From an uncultured Collinsella sp. (lineage in GTDB: Bacteria > Actinomycetota > Coriobacteriia > Coriobacteriales > Coriobacteriaceae): a stretch of 35,074 nt of DNA. The notes under the pieces are model-generated. The model did no database searches, was not told the origin of the DNA, and saw only the letters and a program-made list of their open reading frames with translations. Positions 6,753 to 15,193 of this stretch are shown one piece after another. How positions within the stretch are numbered: position 1 is the first letter of the stretch; the number at the start of each line of letters is the position of its first letter. Location of the stretch: assembly GCA_900541245.1 (NCBI GenBank), contig UQIS01000027.1, positions 1 to 35,074 of the forward strand, read 5' to 3'. A program made the position numbers and the translations under genes.

Positions 6753-7475
6753 TTACTTAAGGTAGCCGTCGGCACGAAGCTTCTTGAGGTCCGAATCTTT
6801 GACCTCGCAGCCGGCGGGCAACACCATGAACACGCGGTCGCCCACCTCCTTGACCGTGGCGCCCAGACCGCAGGCAAAGCCGTAAGAGAAGTCCAAGACG
6901 CGCTTGGCAACTTCGGTGCGTACGCCCACAAAAATCAGTGCGACAGGCTGCTTGGTGCGAACGCGGCGCACCACGGTCTCCACGTCGTCATAGCTCTCGG
7001 GGCGCAGGACATAGGCCGGCAGCTGCGGCGTGGCGTTGATGATATTGCTCGCATAGGCCGAGGCATCGCTCGGTGCAGGCGCGGGCGCAGCGGCGGCACG
7101 GGCGCGGGTGTTCTCGGCGTAGCTAGACGGCGTGTCATAGGCACCAGGACGATAACCGCTCGCAACACTGTCCTGCGAGCGCGAAGGCGGGTTATACGTC
7201 GTGGCATGGCGGGAGTCATCGCCGACCAGCTGACCGGAGCGCGTGTACACCGCGACCGACTCGGCCTCACCGCGACGCGTCTGACCAAGCAGGCCGTTGC
7301 TCGGCTCGTCTTGGGTGTAGAAGCCCTCGCCCGAAGCACCACTGTAGCCGTTGTTCTGATAGCCATCGTCGTAGCCGTCATCGTAGCCGTAGTCGTCGTC
7401 TTGGCCATAACCCTGGTCGTAACCCTGCTGGCCGCCCAGGTGCATCTTATTTTTAATCTCGTCAAGGAAGCCCAT
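6753..7475 (-). CDS. sepF: SepF, Z-ring membrane anchor and stabiliser
   Basis: 240 aa. The start MGFLDEIKNKMHLG is the membrane-binding amphipathic helix of SepF, and AGAGGA lies 6 nt upstream of this ATG, so longer upstream starts are rejected. Residues about 14-50 form a Tyr/Gly/Asp/Gln-rich low-complexity segment (GYDDGYDDGYQNNGY). A disordered Ala/Pro/Ser-rich linker follows to about 145. The SepF core is at about 150-240: YVLRPESYDDVETVVRRVRTKQPVAL, then the DFSYGFACGLGATVKEVGDRVFMVLP dimer/FtsZ-binding region. In Actinobacteria, which lack FtsA, SepF is the main FtsZ membrane tether. It is downstream of yggS and upstream of yggT. Confidence 0.95.
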   Translation of the reverse strand: MGFLDEIKNKMHLGGQQGYDQGYGQDDDYGYDDGYDDGYQNNGYSGASGEGFYTQDEPSNGLLGQTRRGEAESVAVYTRSGQLVGDDSRHATTYNPPSRSQDSVASGYRPGAYDTPSSYAENTRARAAAAPAPAPSDASAYASNIINATPQLPAYVLRPESYDDVETVVRRVRTKQPVALIFVGVRTEVAKRVLDFSYGFACGLGATVKEVGDRVFMVLPAGCEVKDSDLKKLRADGYLK

Positions 7476-7535
7476 GGTTGTGTCCTCTCGCGGTTTAGTG
7501 CAGGCGCCCCGATAATCAGTGCGCACTTCAGAGCC

Positions 7536-8273
7536 TTATTTTACTGCAAACTCCGGGCTAAATACTACCCTGCCCAGGCGAACGAGCGTAGAGCCCTCCT
7601 CAAGGGCAGGCTCAAAGTCCTCGCTCATGCCGCAGGAAAGCTCAGGCAGGTTCAAATCGGAATGCGCCGCCTCCAGCTCATCCCTCAGCTCACGAAGCCC
7701 CGCAAAGGTGCGGCGTGCCACATCCTTATTCCCCCGGGGCGCCATAGTCATAAGCCCCTGCACGCAAATTCCCTCAAGTTCCGCAAACTCACCCGCGGCG
7801 GCGCGAATCTCATCGGGCGAAAAGCCTCCCTTTGACTCCTCACCACTCACATTGACCTCAATGAGCACACGCTGAGGGCCGGCGAGCTCGCCTGCCTCAA
7901 TCTTGCGGACAGCACGGCTCGAGATCGCCTGCGCCAGATGCAGCGAACCCACCGAGTGAATCAGCTCGGCTGAGCCCAGCATCGCATTGATCTTATTGGT
8001 CTGCAGGTTGCCGATCATATCGAAGCGCACCTCGGGCAGCTCCGGATGCTCCGCCAGACCCGTGAGCTTGCGAACCAGCTCCTGCGGGCGGTTCTCGGCA
8101 AAATGGCGATACCCCGCATGGATGGCGGCAACGGTCTCATCGACACCAACGGTCTTGGACACGGCAATGAGGCGCGCGGCGGCGGGGGGGCGGCCCGCGC
8201 GATCGAGCGCCGCATAAAAACGTTCCAGAATCTGCTCGCGGCGAGCGCCCATCAAGTCCAAATAGTTATCCAT
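7536..8273 (-). CDS. yggS: YggS/PROSC family pyridoxal-phosphate homeostasis protein
   Basis: 245 aa. RLIAVSKTVG at about 34-43 carries the PLP-binding lysine (Lys40). HFAENRPQEL, FDMIGNLQTNK, LIEVNVSGEESKGGF, GLMTMAP and SCGMSEDFEPALEEGSTLVRLGR follow in the normal family order. It is a single TIM-barrel fold that buffers PLP and amino-acid/vitamin B6 balance in the cytoplasm. The chosen ATG has GGAGG 9 nt upstream. The longer frame from 8357 lacks this and overlaps a hairpin. In many Actinobacteria yggS directly follows pgeF behind ftsZ. Here the pst-phoU operon separates them. Confidence 0.95.
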   Translation of the reverse strand: MDNYLDLMGARREQILERFYAALDRAGRPPAAARLIAVSKTVGVDETVAAIHAGYRHFAENRPQELVRKLTGLAEHPELPEVRFDMIGNLQTNKINAMLGSAELIHSVGSLHLAQAISSRAVRKIEAGELAGPQRVLIEVNVSGEESKGGFSPDEIRAAAGEFAELEGICVQGLMTMAPRGNKDVARRTFAGLRELRDELEAAHSDLNLPELSCGMSEDFEPALEEGSTLVRLGRVVFSPEFAVK

Positions 8274-8323
8274 TGCCAATCGCCTCCGCTGACAGCCAAA
8301 CAAGTAGTCCCATGCTAACGCAA

Positions 8324-8355
8324 GAGCGCGGCCCCGCATGTGCAAGGCCGCGCTC
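8324..8355 (-). terminator. GC-rich hairpin after phoU
   Basis: GAGCGCGGCC (8324-8333) pairs perfectly over 10 bp with GGCCGCGCTC (8346-8355). On the minus strand the following bases are only TTGCGTT, so termination may be partial and allow read-through into yggS. Confidence 0.6.
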
Positions 8356-8392
8356 ACTTAGGTATTTACAATCTTTCGACGAACGGGGTTAC

Positions 8393-9250
8393 TTACTCCT
8401 CGTCGTCCTCGCCATCGTCCTCGTCCTCAAGATGATCGAGCAGGTAGCGAAGACCCTCGCTGACCTCGTTAGCAGGCACCTTGGCAACGTAGTGCGCGTC
8501 GACGGCGGGCCTCATGATAACGCCCTCGCCCGAAGGTACGCGCATGCTCTCGAGCTCGTCCTCGTCCGTGCGGGCGATATCGCCGGCAGTCATGCGCTGG
8601 CCGGTCAAAAGGAACGTCAGACGGCAGGCGGCATCGATGGAAATCGAGGCGATGCGATCGAGGTAGCGCGAAACCATGATGGCGCGGCGCAGGTCGTCAT
8701 AGTTGCTATCGTCATCCATAAACTCGCCCGCGTCCATGCGGTTGAAGGTACGGAAGAACTTCTCGTAGGCGGCGTGCACTGGCTCGTCCTCGACGGCCAG
8801 GTTGCAGATGATGGACATGTCGTTAGTGACGAGCGCAGAAAGCGAAGAGCCCAGCACCTGGTAGACGGCCTCAGCCTCGGCCTCGACCGTGCCGACAAGC
8901 TCCTTGGGCAGCGAGATGTCGGCCTTGATCATATGACGCGTGGCACGGCAGATCTGACGAACCTTATCGGTCATGCGCTGCAGGTTAAAGTCGACGTAGA
9001 TGATCGTCTGAAGCAGGCGGAAGTCGGAGGCGACCGGCGACTGCGTAGCAATCAGGTTGTAGCACACGGCCTCCAAGTTGGCGCAGCGCGCGTCGATTGA
9101 AAGCGTGCGCTTCTTGGTCTTGGTGGCGAGTTTGCGGTCGTCGGTCACATAGGCCTTCACGGCATCGTGGAGGGCCAGATCGACAGCCTCATAGATGCTC
9201 AGCATCTCATGACGGGCCTCGATGAGCTGACGGGAAAACAGTTTGCGCAT
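8393..9250 (-). CDS. phoU: PhoU, phosphate signalling regulator
   Basis: 285 aa, all-helical, with two PhoU three-helix repeats. The segments LSIDARCANLEAVCYNLIATQSPVASDFRLL (about 50-80) and DDLRRAIMVSRYLDRIASISIDAACRL (about 185-212) carry the conserved acidic metal-cluster motifs. PhoU links the Pst transporter to the PhoR/PhoB two-component system in the cytoplasm and limits phosphate uptake. The protein is longer than typical (about 215-240 aa) because of a tail from about residue 220 that ends in a run of Glu and Asp. GGAG lies upstream of the ATG. It is the last gene of the pst operon, 92 nt behind pstB, and a hairpin follows it. Confidence 0.93.
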   Translation of the reverse strand: MRKLFSRQLIEARHEMLSIYEAVDLALHDAVKAYVTDDRKLATKTKKRTLSIDARCANLEAVCYNLIATQSPVASDFRLLQTIIYVDFNLQRMTDKVRQICRATRHMIKADISLPKELVGTVEAEAEAVYQVLGSSLSALVTNDMSIICNLAVEDEPVHAAYEKFFRTFNRMDAGEFMDDDSNYDDLRRAIMVSRYLDRIASISIDAACRLTFLLTGQRMTAGDIARTDEDELESMRVPSGEGVIMRPAVDAHYVAKVPANEVSEGLRYLLDHLEDEDDGEDDEE

Positions 9251-9342
9251 GGTTCACTCCAATCAGTTGGGTGCGGTCATGCCGCCCGCACAGTGAATAC
9301 GCACCGGACCAGGTCCGATCGGCTTGGGACTAGTCGCACCGA

Positions 9343-10146
<804 letters not shown>

Positions 10147-10158
10147 GGGACTCCTTAA

Positions 10159-11064
10159 CTAGCGGCGCTTGCGCGACAGGAAGCGCGCAAACAGGTTGAA
10201 GGCCAAAATGATCACCATCAGCAAGAGCGCGGTGCCGTAGGCTGCGTTCATGTTGATACCGTCGTTGGCAAGCAGGTACAGGTGAACGGTCATGGGACGA
10301 CCGGAATCGAGCGGCGAAATAGGTAGATTGATGGCCTGGCCCATGGTGTAGAGCACCACGGCGGTCTCGCCGATGGCGCGGCCGATGGCAAGGACGATGC
10401 CGGTGGCAATGCGGCCAAAGGCCGAAGGAAGCACGATCTTGGAGACGACCTGCCACTTGGTGGCGCCCAGACCGTACGCGCCCCAACGGATATAGCGTGG
10501 AACGGCGCGAATGGCCTCTTCGGTGGTGCGCATGACGATGGGCAGCATCAGAAGTGCCAGCGCCAAGGCGGCCGAGACCATCGAAAGGCCCAAGCCCATG
10601 GCCTCGACAAACAAGGCATAACCGAACAGACCCATAACGATGGAGGGCACCGAGGCCAAAGCATCGGCAGCGTAGCGGATGAGCTCGACGACCTTGCCCT
10701 GTTTGGCGTACTCGGCCAGATAGACGGCCGCTAGCACGGCGATCGGCGTGCAGATGAGCATGGCGAGCGCCGTCACGTAGACGGTCGAGACGATCGTGGG
10801 CCAAATGCCGCCCTCGGCGTTGACGCCTTGGGGCCAACCGAAGATAAAGTCGAGCGAGATATGCGGCAAGCCGTTAACAACCACGTAGGCGATGATAGCG
10901 ACCAGCACCAGCGTGGTGATGTAGGCAGCGGCACGAAACACGCCAAGCATGATCTTGTTGGACAGGTCCTTGTTGATGCGGCCCTTCTTGCCGTGGGAAA
11001 GGGCACGCTTAATGCGCTCGCGCGACGAGGTCGTATCGACCGTCGTGTCAACGGAATCGGACAT
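10159..11064 (-). CDS. pstA: Phosphate ABC transporter permease PstA
   Basis: 301 aa with about six membrane helices after a charged N-terminal segment of about 45 residues (RERIKRALSHGKKGR). The inner-membrane coupling motif EAIRAVPRYIRWGAYGLGATKWQ at about 185-207 matches the EAA loop of PstA proteins, and ASVPSIVMGLFGYAL near 135 is the usual PstA/PstC helix. It forms the phosphate channel with PstC. The start is 3 nt past the pstC stop with GAGGGGG upstream, so translation is likely coupled. Confidence 0.96.
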   Translation of the reverse strand: MSDSVDTTVDTTSSRERIKRALSHGKKGRINKDLSNKIMLGVFRAAAYITTLVLVAIIAYVVVNGLPHISLDFIFGWPQGVNAEGGIWPTIVSTVYVTALAMLICTPIAVLAAVYLAEYAKQGKVVELIRYAADALASVPSIVMGLFGYALFVEAMGLGLSMVSAALALALLMLPIVMRTTEEAIRAVPRYIRWGAYGLGATKWQVVSKIVLPSAFGRIATGIVLAIGRAIGETAVVLYTMGQAINLPISPLDSGRPMTVHLYLLANDGINMNAAYGTALLLMVIILAFNLFARFLSRKRR

Positions 11065-11067
11065 AGC

Positions 11068-11994
11068 CTACCCCCTCTTCTTCTTGGAAATCAGACGGAC
11101 GATGCCCACCAGCGCGGCGGAGATGATAAACAGGACCACACCCATGCCGAACAGCGCCGAGCGGTGAAGGCCCGAAGAATAGCTCATGTCGAGCGCGATC
11201 TGGCTCGTGAGCGTCGAGATGGGACTCGCGATGCTATCGGGAATGACCGGAGCGTTGCCCACGACCATGAGCACGGCCATGGTCTCACCGATGGCACGGC
11301 CCATACCCAGCACGATGGCGTCCACGATGCCCAGTTTGGCGGCTGGCAGCACGACCTTATAGATGGTCTGCCACTTGGTGGCACCCATGGCATAGGATGC
11401 CTCGCGAATACCCATAGGAATGGAATTGAGGGCATCGATGGTGAGCATAGTGATGGTGGGGACGATCATGATGGCGAGCACGAACCACGCCGTCAGCGCA
11501 CCAAAACCAAGGCCGCCGGTCAGCTGTGCGATAAACGGGCGGATGATGATCATGCCGAAAAAGCCGTAGATGATGGAGGGTATGCCCGCCAGCAGGTCAA
11601 CGGCGGGGCTGATGAGCTTGCGCACGCGCTTGCTGGCAATCTCGACCAGGTAAACGGCCGTACCCACGCCCAGCGGCACACCCATGGCGAGTGCACCGAC
11701 GGTCACCAGGCCCGAGCCGGCAAGCAGCGACAAGATGCCGTAGTGGCCCTCAGAGGGCGCCCACGTAAAGCTAAGGAAGTCCGCCAGACCGATGTCGGTA
11801 AAGACGGGAAGCGCCGAGTACGTGGTAAAGACAAAAATCAGGATGACGGTAACGACCGCCAAGAACGCACAGGCAAAGAAGATCCACTGCAGCGCCTTCT
11901 CCTTGAGATAGGTGCTGCGCGACACCAACGCCAACTCACGTTTTTTGGGCGCCTGAGCCTCCTGCTCAGTCTGGGAGTTTTCCCGTGCTTCCAT
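11068..11994 (-). CDS. pstC: Phosphate ABC transporter permease PstC
   Basis: 308 aa with about six membrane helices. GIPSIIYGFFGMIII and REASYAMGATKWQTIYKVVLPAA (the EAA coupling loop) match PstC. The ATG at 11992-11994 is preferred because GGGGAG is 8 nt upstream. A GTG three codons earlier would also be possible but sits almost on the ribosome site. The pstS stop codon is one base upstream. It is the partner of PstA in the membrane part of the high-affinity phosphate importer. Confidence 0.95.
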   Translation of the reverse strand: MEARENSQTEQEAQAPKKRELALVSRSTYLKEKALQWIFFACAFLAVVTVILIFVFTTYSALPVFTDIGLADFLSFTWAPSEGHYGILSLLAGSGLVTVGALAMGVPLGVGTAVYLVEIASKRVRKLISPAVDLLAGIPSIIYGFFGMIIIRPFIAQLTGGLGFGALTAWFVLAIMIVPTITMLTIDALNSIPMGIREASYAMGATKWQTIYKVVLPAAKLGIVDAIVLGMGRAIGETMAVLMVVGNAPVIPDSIASPISTLTSQIALDMSYSSGLHRSALFGMGVVLFIISAALVGIVRLISKKKRG

Positions 11995-11995
11995 G

Positions 11996-12832
11996 CTACT
12001 CACTCCCCTTCTCGTCGTTGGTGACGGGGATAAAGCCCGCCTCGCGAATCTGCTTGTCCATCTTTTCGGACGTCACGTAGTCGATGTAATCCTGCGCCTG
12101 CTGCGAAGGCGCACCCTTCACAAAGAAGTAAAGGTCGCGCGAGATGGGATAGCCGCCGCTCGCGACCGTCTTCTCGGATGCCTCAACATGATTGACCGAG
12201 ACGGCCTTGACCGAGGTCTTGGCGTTGAGGCTCTCGACAAAGCCCAGCGAAATGTAGCCAATGGCACCGCGCGAACGAGATACCACGTCGCGCACCTGGC
12301 CCGTGCCCGAAAGAACGGCCGAGCGGCGATCGAAGGGGGTGCCGTCCATCACGATGGTGCGAAAGGCCTCACGCGTGCCGGACGCCTCATCTCGATTGAT
12401 GACCTGGATCCTCAGGTCCTCTCCGCCGACCTCTTTCCAATTGGTAATCTTGCCGGCGTAGATATCGCGGAGCTGCTCGGTCGAGAGGTTGTCGACGGGG
12501 TTGTCGTCGTTCACGATGACCGCAATACCGTCGTGGGCAATGACGATGGGAGTCAGGCCCAGATCCTGTTCGTCGGCATTGAGCCCACGGGAGGAGCTGG
12601 CGATATCTGCCGTGCCGGCGCTGACGGCCTCGATGCCAGCGGAAGAACCCAAACCGGAAACGAGCACGTCGATGCCGGTCTCCTCCTTAAAGCCCTCGGC
12701 CGCAATCTCGGCGATAGGAAGGCAGGTCGTGGAGCCGGCCACGGTAATGGAAGAGGTAGAAGATCCCGAAGAACAGGCGCACAGCGTAAGCGTAAGCACA
12801 GCAGCGCTCAGGACCGATACGATCTTTCTCAT
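11996..12832 (-). CDS. pstS: Phosphate-binding lipoprotein PstS
   Basis: 278 aa. A signal peptide MRKIVSVLSAAVLTLTLCAC ends in a lipobox (L-C-A-C), with Cys20 as the lipidated residue. It is followed by a Ser/Gly/Thr linker. Mature-domain motifs include VAGSTTCLPIAE (phosphate-binding loop), VSGLGSSAGIEAVSAGTADIASSSRGL, and NWKEVGGEDLRIQVINRDEASGTREAF, the typical PstS phosphate-contact stretch with Arg, Ser, Gly and Thr. It captures phosphate outside the cell for PstCAB. Its ATG overlaps the pgeF stop codon (ATGA), and no clear ribosome site is visible, which suggests translational coupling to pgeF. Confidence 0.96.
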   Translation of the reverse strand: MRKIVSVLSAAVLTLTLCACSSGSSTSSITVAGSTTCLPIAEIAAEGFKEETGIDVLVSGLGSSAGIEAVSAGTADIASSSRGLNADEQDLGLTPIVIAHDGIAVIVNDDNPVDNLSTEQLRDIYAGKITNWKEVGGEDLRIQVINRDEASGTREAFRTIVMDGTPFDRRSAVLSGTGQVRDVVSRSRGAIGYISLGFVESLNAKTSVKAVSVNHVEASEKTVASGGYPISRDLYFFVKGAPSQQAQDYIDYVTSEKMDKQIREAGFIPVTNDEKGSE

Positions 12833-13629
12833 AGCATCACGCCGATCGCAGCATGGCGCCCACAGGTGCCGTCCTCATTACGGTAGGAATAAAAGCGGTC
12901 GTTCTGACGCACAGTCGAAAGCTGGGTATCCACGATATTATCCGCGTCGACACCGACATCTACCAGCGCCTCGCGAATGGCAGCGGAAAGATCGAGCATG
13001 CGAGAGGTGCTCGCATCGATGCACGAGAACTCGGCGGCAAAGCGATCCATGAGTTCCTGGGATACCTCATATTCGTCACCCAAGATATGGGGGCCGATAT
13101 AGGCGGAAACGTCGCTCGCATCGCAGCCGGCAGCATCGCAAAGTGCCTGGCACGCCTTGGCAGAAATACGTGCAATCGTGCCCTTCCAACCGGAGTGAAC
13201 CACGGCAAATCCGCCAGGGGCCACCAGCACCACGGGAACGCAGTCGGCAAAGCAAAGCAGCACGGGCACGTTATGCGCCGTACAGACGATGGCATCGCAG
13301 CCCTCGGCAATCTGCTCACGGACGTCCTCAAGGTCATCGGCGCCGTTCGAGGTCACCGCAACGATATGGTCACCATGGACCTGATTGGGAACGAGCAGGT
13401 TGTGCTCGCACTCGGCGGCACCCATAGCCTCGAGTGCGCGGCGACGATTTTCTAGAACAGCAAAGGGATCATCGCCAACATGCGAGCCCAAGTTGAGTGA
13501 GGAGTACGCATCTTCGGAAACGCCACCGGCGCGCTCGGTGAAGGCAAAGCGAACATCGGATGTCGCGCCCTCCACCAACGTAACTCCATCATGGTCGACA
13601 CGCGAAACTTTGTCCGCACGTGCTGCCAT
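12829..13629 (-). CDS. pgeF: PgeF/YfiH family protein (purine nucleoside phosphorylase-laccase fold)
   Basis: 266 aa. NQVHGD (about 82-87) and CADCVPV (127-133), then VHSGWKG (144-150), supply the His-Cys-His zinc/copper site, with His85, Cys130 and His145. YIGPHILGDEYEVS and the C-terminal YSYRNEDGTCGRHA are also family motifs. The family removes mis-incorporated serine-type peptidoglycan precursors (PgeF) and has purine nucleoside activity in vitro. A shorter start than the longest frame is chosen because GGAGG lies 7 nt before this ATG. It follows ftsZ after a terminator and overlaps pstS by 4 nt. In related bacteria it precedes yggS and sepF. Confidence 0.94.
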   Translation of the reverse strand: MAARADKVSRVDHDGVTLVEGATSDVRFAFTERAGGVSEDAYSSLNLGSHVGDDPFAVLENRRRALEAMGAAECEHNLLVPNQVHGDHIVAVTSNGADDLEDVREQIAEGCDAIVCTAHNVPVLLCFADCVPVVLVAPGGFAVVHSGWKGTIARISAKACQALCDAAGCDASDVSAYIGPHILGDEYEVSQELMDRFAAEFSCIDASTSRMLDLSAAIREALVDVGVDADNIVDTQLSTVRQNDRFYSYRNEDGTCGRHAAIGVML

Positions 13630-13781
13630 ACTAAAGCCTCCTAATAACACAAGTACCGCGGCATCGCCGCTACAGCCCGCGTTTATACGGCTGCCATACT
13701 TCTCTAAAAGGATACCTGCTGCGCTGGAGGCAATCGTAAAGGGAACGTAAAGAGATTGGAGGTTCTAGTTTACAAAGTCGA

Positions 13782-13813
13782 AATAAAAAGGGCGCGTCCA
13801 TACGGACACGCCC
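13782..13813 (-). terminator. Terminator after ftsZ
   Basis: GGGCGCGTCC (13790-13799) pairs with GGACACGCCC (13804-13813) with one mismatch. On the minus strand it is followed by TTTTTATTT. It separates the dcw cluster from pgeF-pst, so the latter probably has its own promoter in 13630-13780, where I could not identify a convincing -35/-10 pair. Confidence 0.85.
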
Positions 13814-13839
13814 CTGTGCACAACAATGCAAAGAACGAC

Positions 13840-14994
13840 TTAGAAGCTACCGCGCTTCAGAAAGTCGGGAAGCTCGAACTGATCGTTGCCGAAGTTGGGA
13901 AGCTCGGTGCCACCGACGTTGCGGGTCGGAGCGGCCTGAGCCGGGCTGGTGGCCGGAGCGGTGCGCTGCGGCTCAGCGGAGGCAGCGGCCTTGCTCTGAG
14001 ACTGCTGAGCAGCAAAGAGCTCGTCCTGACGGTTGACGTTGGAGTCGGAGAAGCCCGTAGCGATGACGGTGATACGCACCTGATCGCCCAGGGACTCGTC
14101 GACAACGGTACCGAAGATGATGTTGGCCTCGGGGTCGACGGCGTTGGCGACAACGTCGGCGGCGTCGCTGATCTCCTGGATGCCCAGGTCCTTGGAACCG
14201 GCGATGGAGAGCAGCACGCGTGTGGCACCATCGATGGAGCTCTCGAGCAGCGGGCTGGAGATGGCCTGCTGGGCAGCGTCGACGGCACGGGTATCCCCAG
14301 AAGAGGTACCGATACCCATCATGGCGGTACCGGCCTGCTTCATGATGGTCTTAACATCGGCGAAGTCCAAGTTGATGATACCGGGGACGGTGATGAGGTC
14401 GGTGATACCCTGGGTACCCTGGGAAAGGACGCCATCGGCAATCGCGAAGGCCTCGAGCATGGTGGTCTTCTTCTCGGCGATGTCGAGCAGCTTATCGTTA
14501 GGGATGACGATCATGGTGTCGACGCAATCGGAGAGAGTCTTAATGCCCTCCTCGGCGCTCTTCTTGCGCTTTCGGCCCTCGAAGGTGAAGGGCTTGGTCA
14601 CGACGGCGACGGTCAGCGCACCGACCTCGTTCATCGCGATATCGGCAACGATGGGAGCAGCGCCGGTACCGGTGCCACCGCCCTCGCCGCAGGTGATAAA
14701 CACCATATCGGCGCCAGCGAGCGCCTCGGCAATGTCGTCACGGGACTCATCGGCAGCCTTGCGGCCAACCTCGGGGTTGGCGCCGGCGCCCAGGCCGCGG
14801 GTAAGGTCGGTGCCGATGTGCACCTTGATATCGGCATCAGAGATCGCGAGTGCCTGAGCATCGGTGTTGATGGCAACAAACTCGACGCCGCGGATGCCCT
14901 CTTCGATCATTCGATTGACCGCGTTGGTACCGCCGCCGCCGACGCCGACCACCTTAATGACGGCAAGGTAGTTGTTGATCTCTGTCTCGTGCAT
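13840..14994 (-). CDS. ftsZ: Cell division GTPase FtsZ
   Basis: 384 aa. IKVVGVGGGGTNAVNRM (13-29) starts the GTP-binding fold, and GGGTGTG at 105-111 is the tubulin signature. The T7 loop region NLDFADVKTIMKQAGTAMMGIG lies near 205. The C-terminal linker (about 320-370) is Gln/Ala/Pro-rich and the last 12 residues, FELPDFLKRGSF, form the conserved peptide that binds SepF and other partners. The start MHETEINNYL has GGAGG 6 nt upstream. The frame extends 10 codons further without such a site. A separate promoter is likely at 15046-15076. It is the last gene of the dcw cluster proper, with a terminator after it. No ftsA is present. Confidence 0.98.
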   Translation of the reverse strand: MHETEINNYLAVIKVVGVGGGGTNAVNRMIEEGIRGVEFVAINTDAQALAISDADIKVHIGTDLTRGLGAGANPEVGRKAADESRDDIAEALAGADMVFITCGEGGGTGTGAAPIVADIAMNEVGALTVAVVTKPFTFEGRKRKKSAEEGIKTLSDCVDTMIVIPNDKLLDIAEKKTTMLEAFAIADGVLSQGTQGITDLITVPGIINLDFADVKTIMKQAGTAMMGIGTSSGDTRAVDAAQQAISSPLLESSIDGATRVLLSIAGSKDLGIQEISDAADVVANAVDPEANIIFGTVVDESLGDQVRITVIATGFSDSNVNRQDELFAAQQSQSKAAASAEPQRTAPATSPAQAAPTRNVGGTELPNFGNDQFELPDFLKRGSF

Positions 14995-15045
14995 GTCGGT
15001 CCTCCGAACAAAGGTTATAGCCATAGCATGGGTCGACCCCTGCGC

Positions 15046-15076
15046 ACATTAACCTTCAGGTTGAAAGTAAATGCAA
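15046..15076 (-). promoter_or_regulatory. Candidate ftsZ promoter with MerR-type dyad in a 19-bp spacer
   Basis: Minus strand: TTGCAT (15071-15076), 19-bp spacer, TAATGT (15046-15051). The plus-strand dyad TTAACCTTCAGGTTGA (15049-15064) fills most of the spacer. Over-long spacers with a central dyad are the hallmark of MerR-family-activated promoters. The MerR-type FtsR is known to activate ftsZ in Corynebacterium. A near copy lies at 29573-29588 upstream of mraZ. The predicted RNA start is about 45 nt before the ftsZ ATG. Confidence 0.5.
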
Positions 15077-15115
15077 AGGTAAACCGTATTATGGTTGCAC
15101 ATTATGAACGTATCA

Positions 15116-15129
15116 GTCAAATAATTGAC
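15116..15129. repeat. Small inverted repeat upstream of ftsZ
   Basis: GTCAA-ATAA-TTGAC, perfect 5-bp arms, in the AT-rich part of the 199-bp ftsQ-ftsZ gap. It could be an operator. The short arms make chance possible. Confidence 0.3.
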
Positions 15130-15193
15130 CGTGAAAACCAAACAAACCAGATAAACGGCGTGGTATGGCCCCTCAACAAAGCATCAATCAGCG

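Noticed and set aside
9305..9317. CGGACC-A-GGTCCG between pstB and phoU as a Pho box
   Set aside because: Pho boxes are direct repeats, and this is a short palindrome. I list it only in the pstB note.
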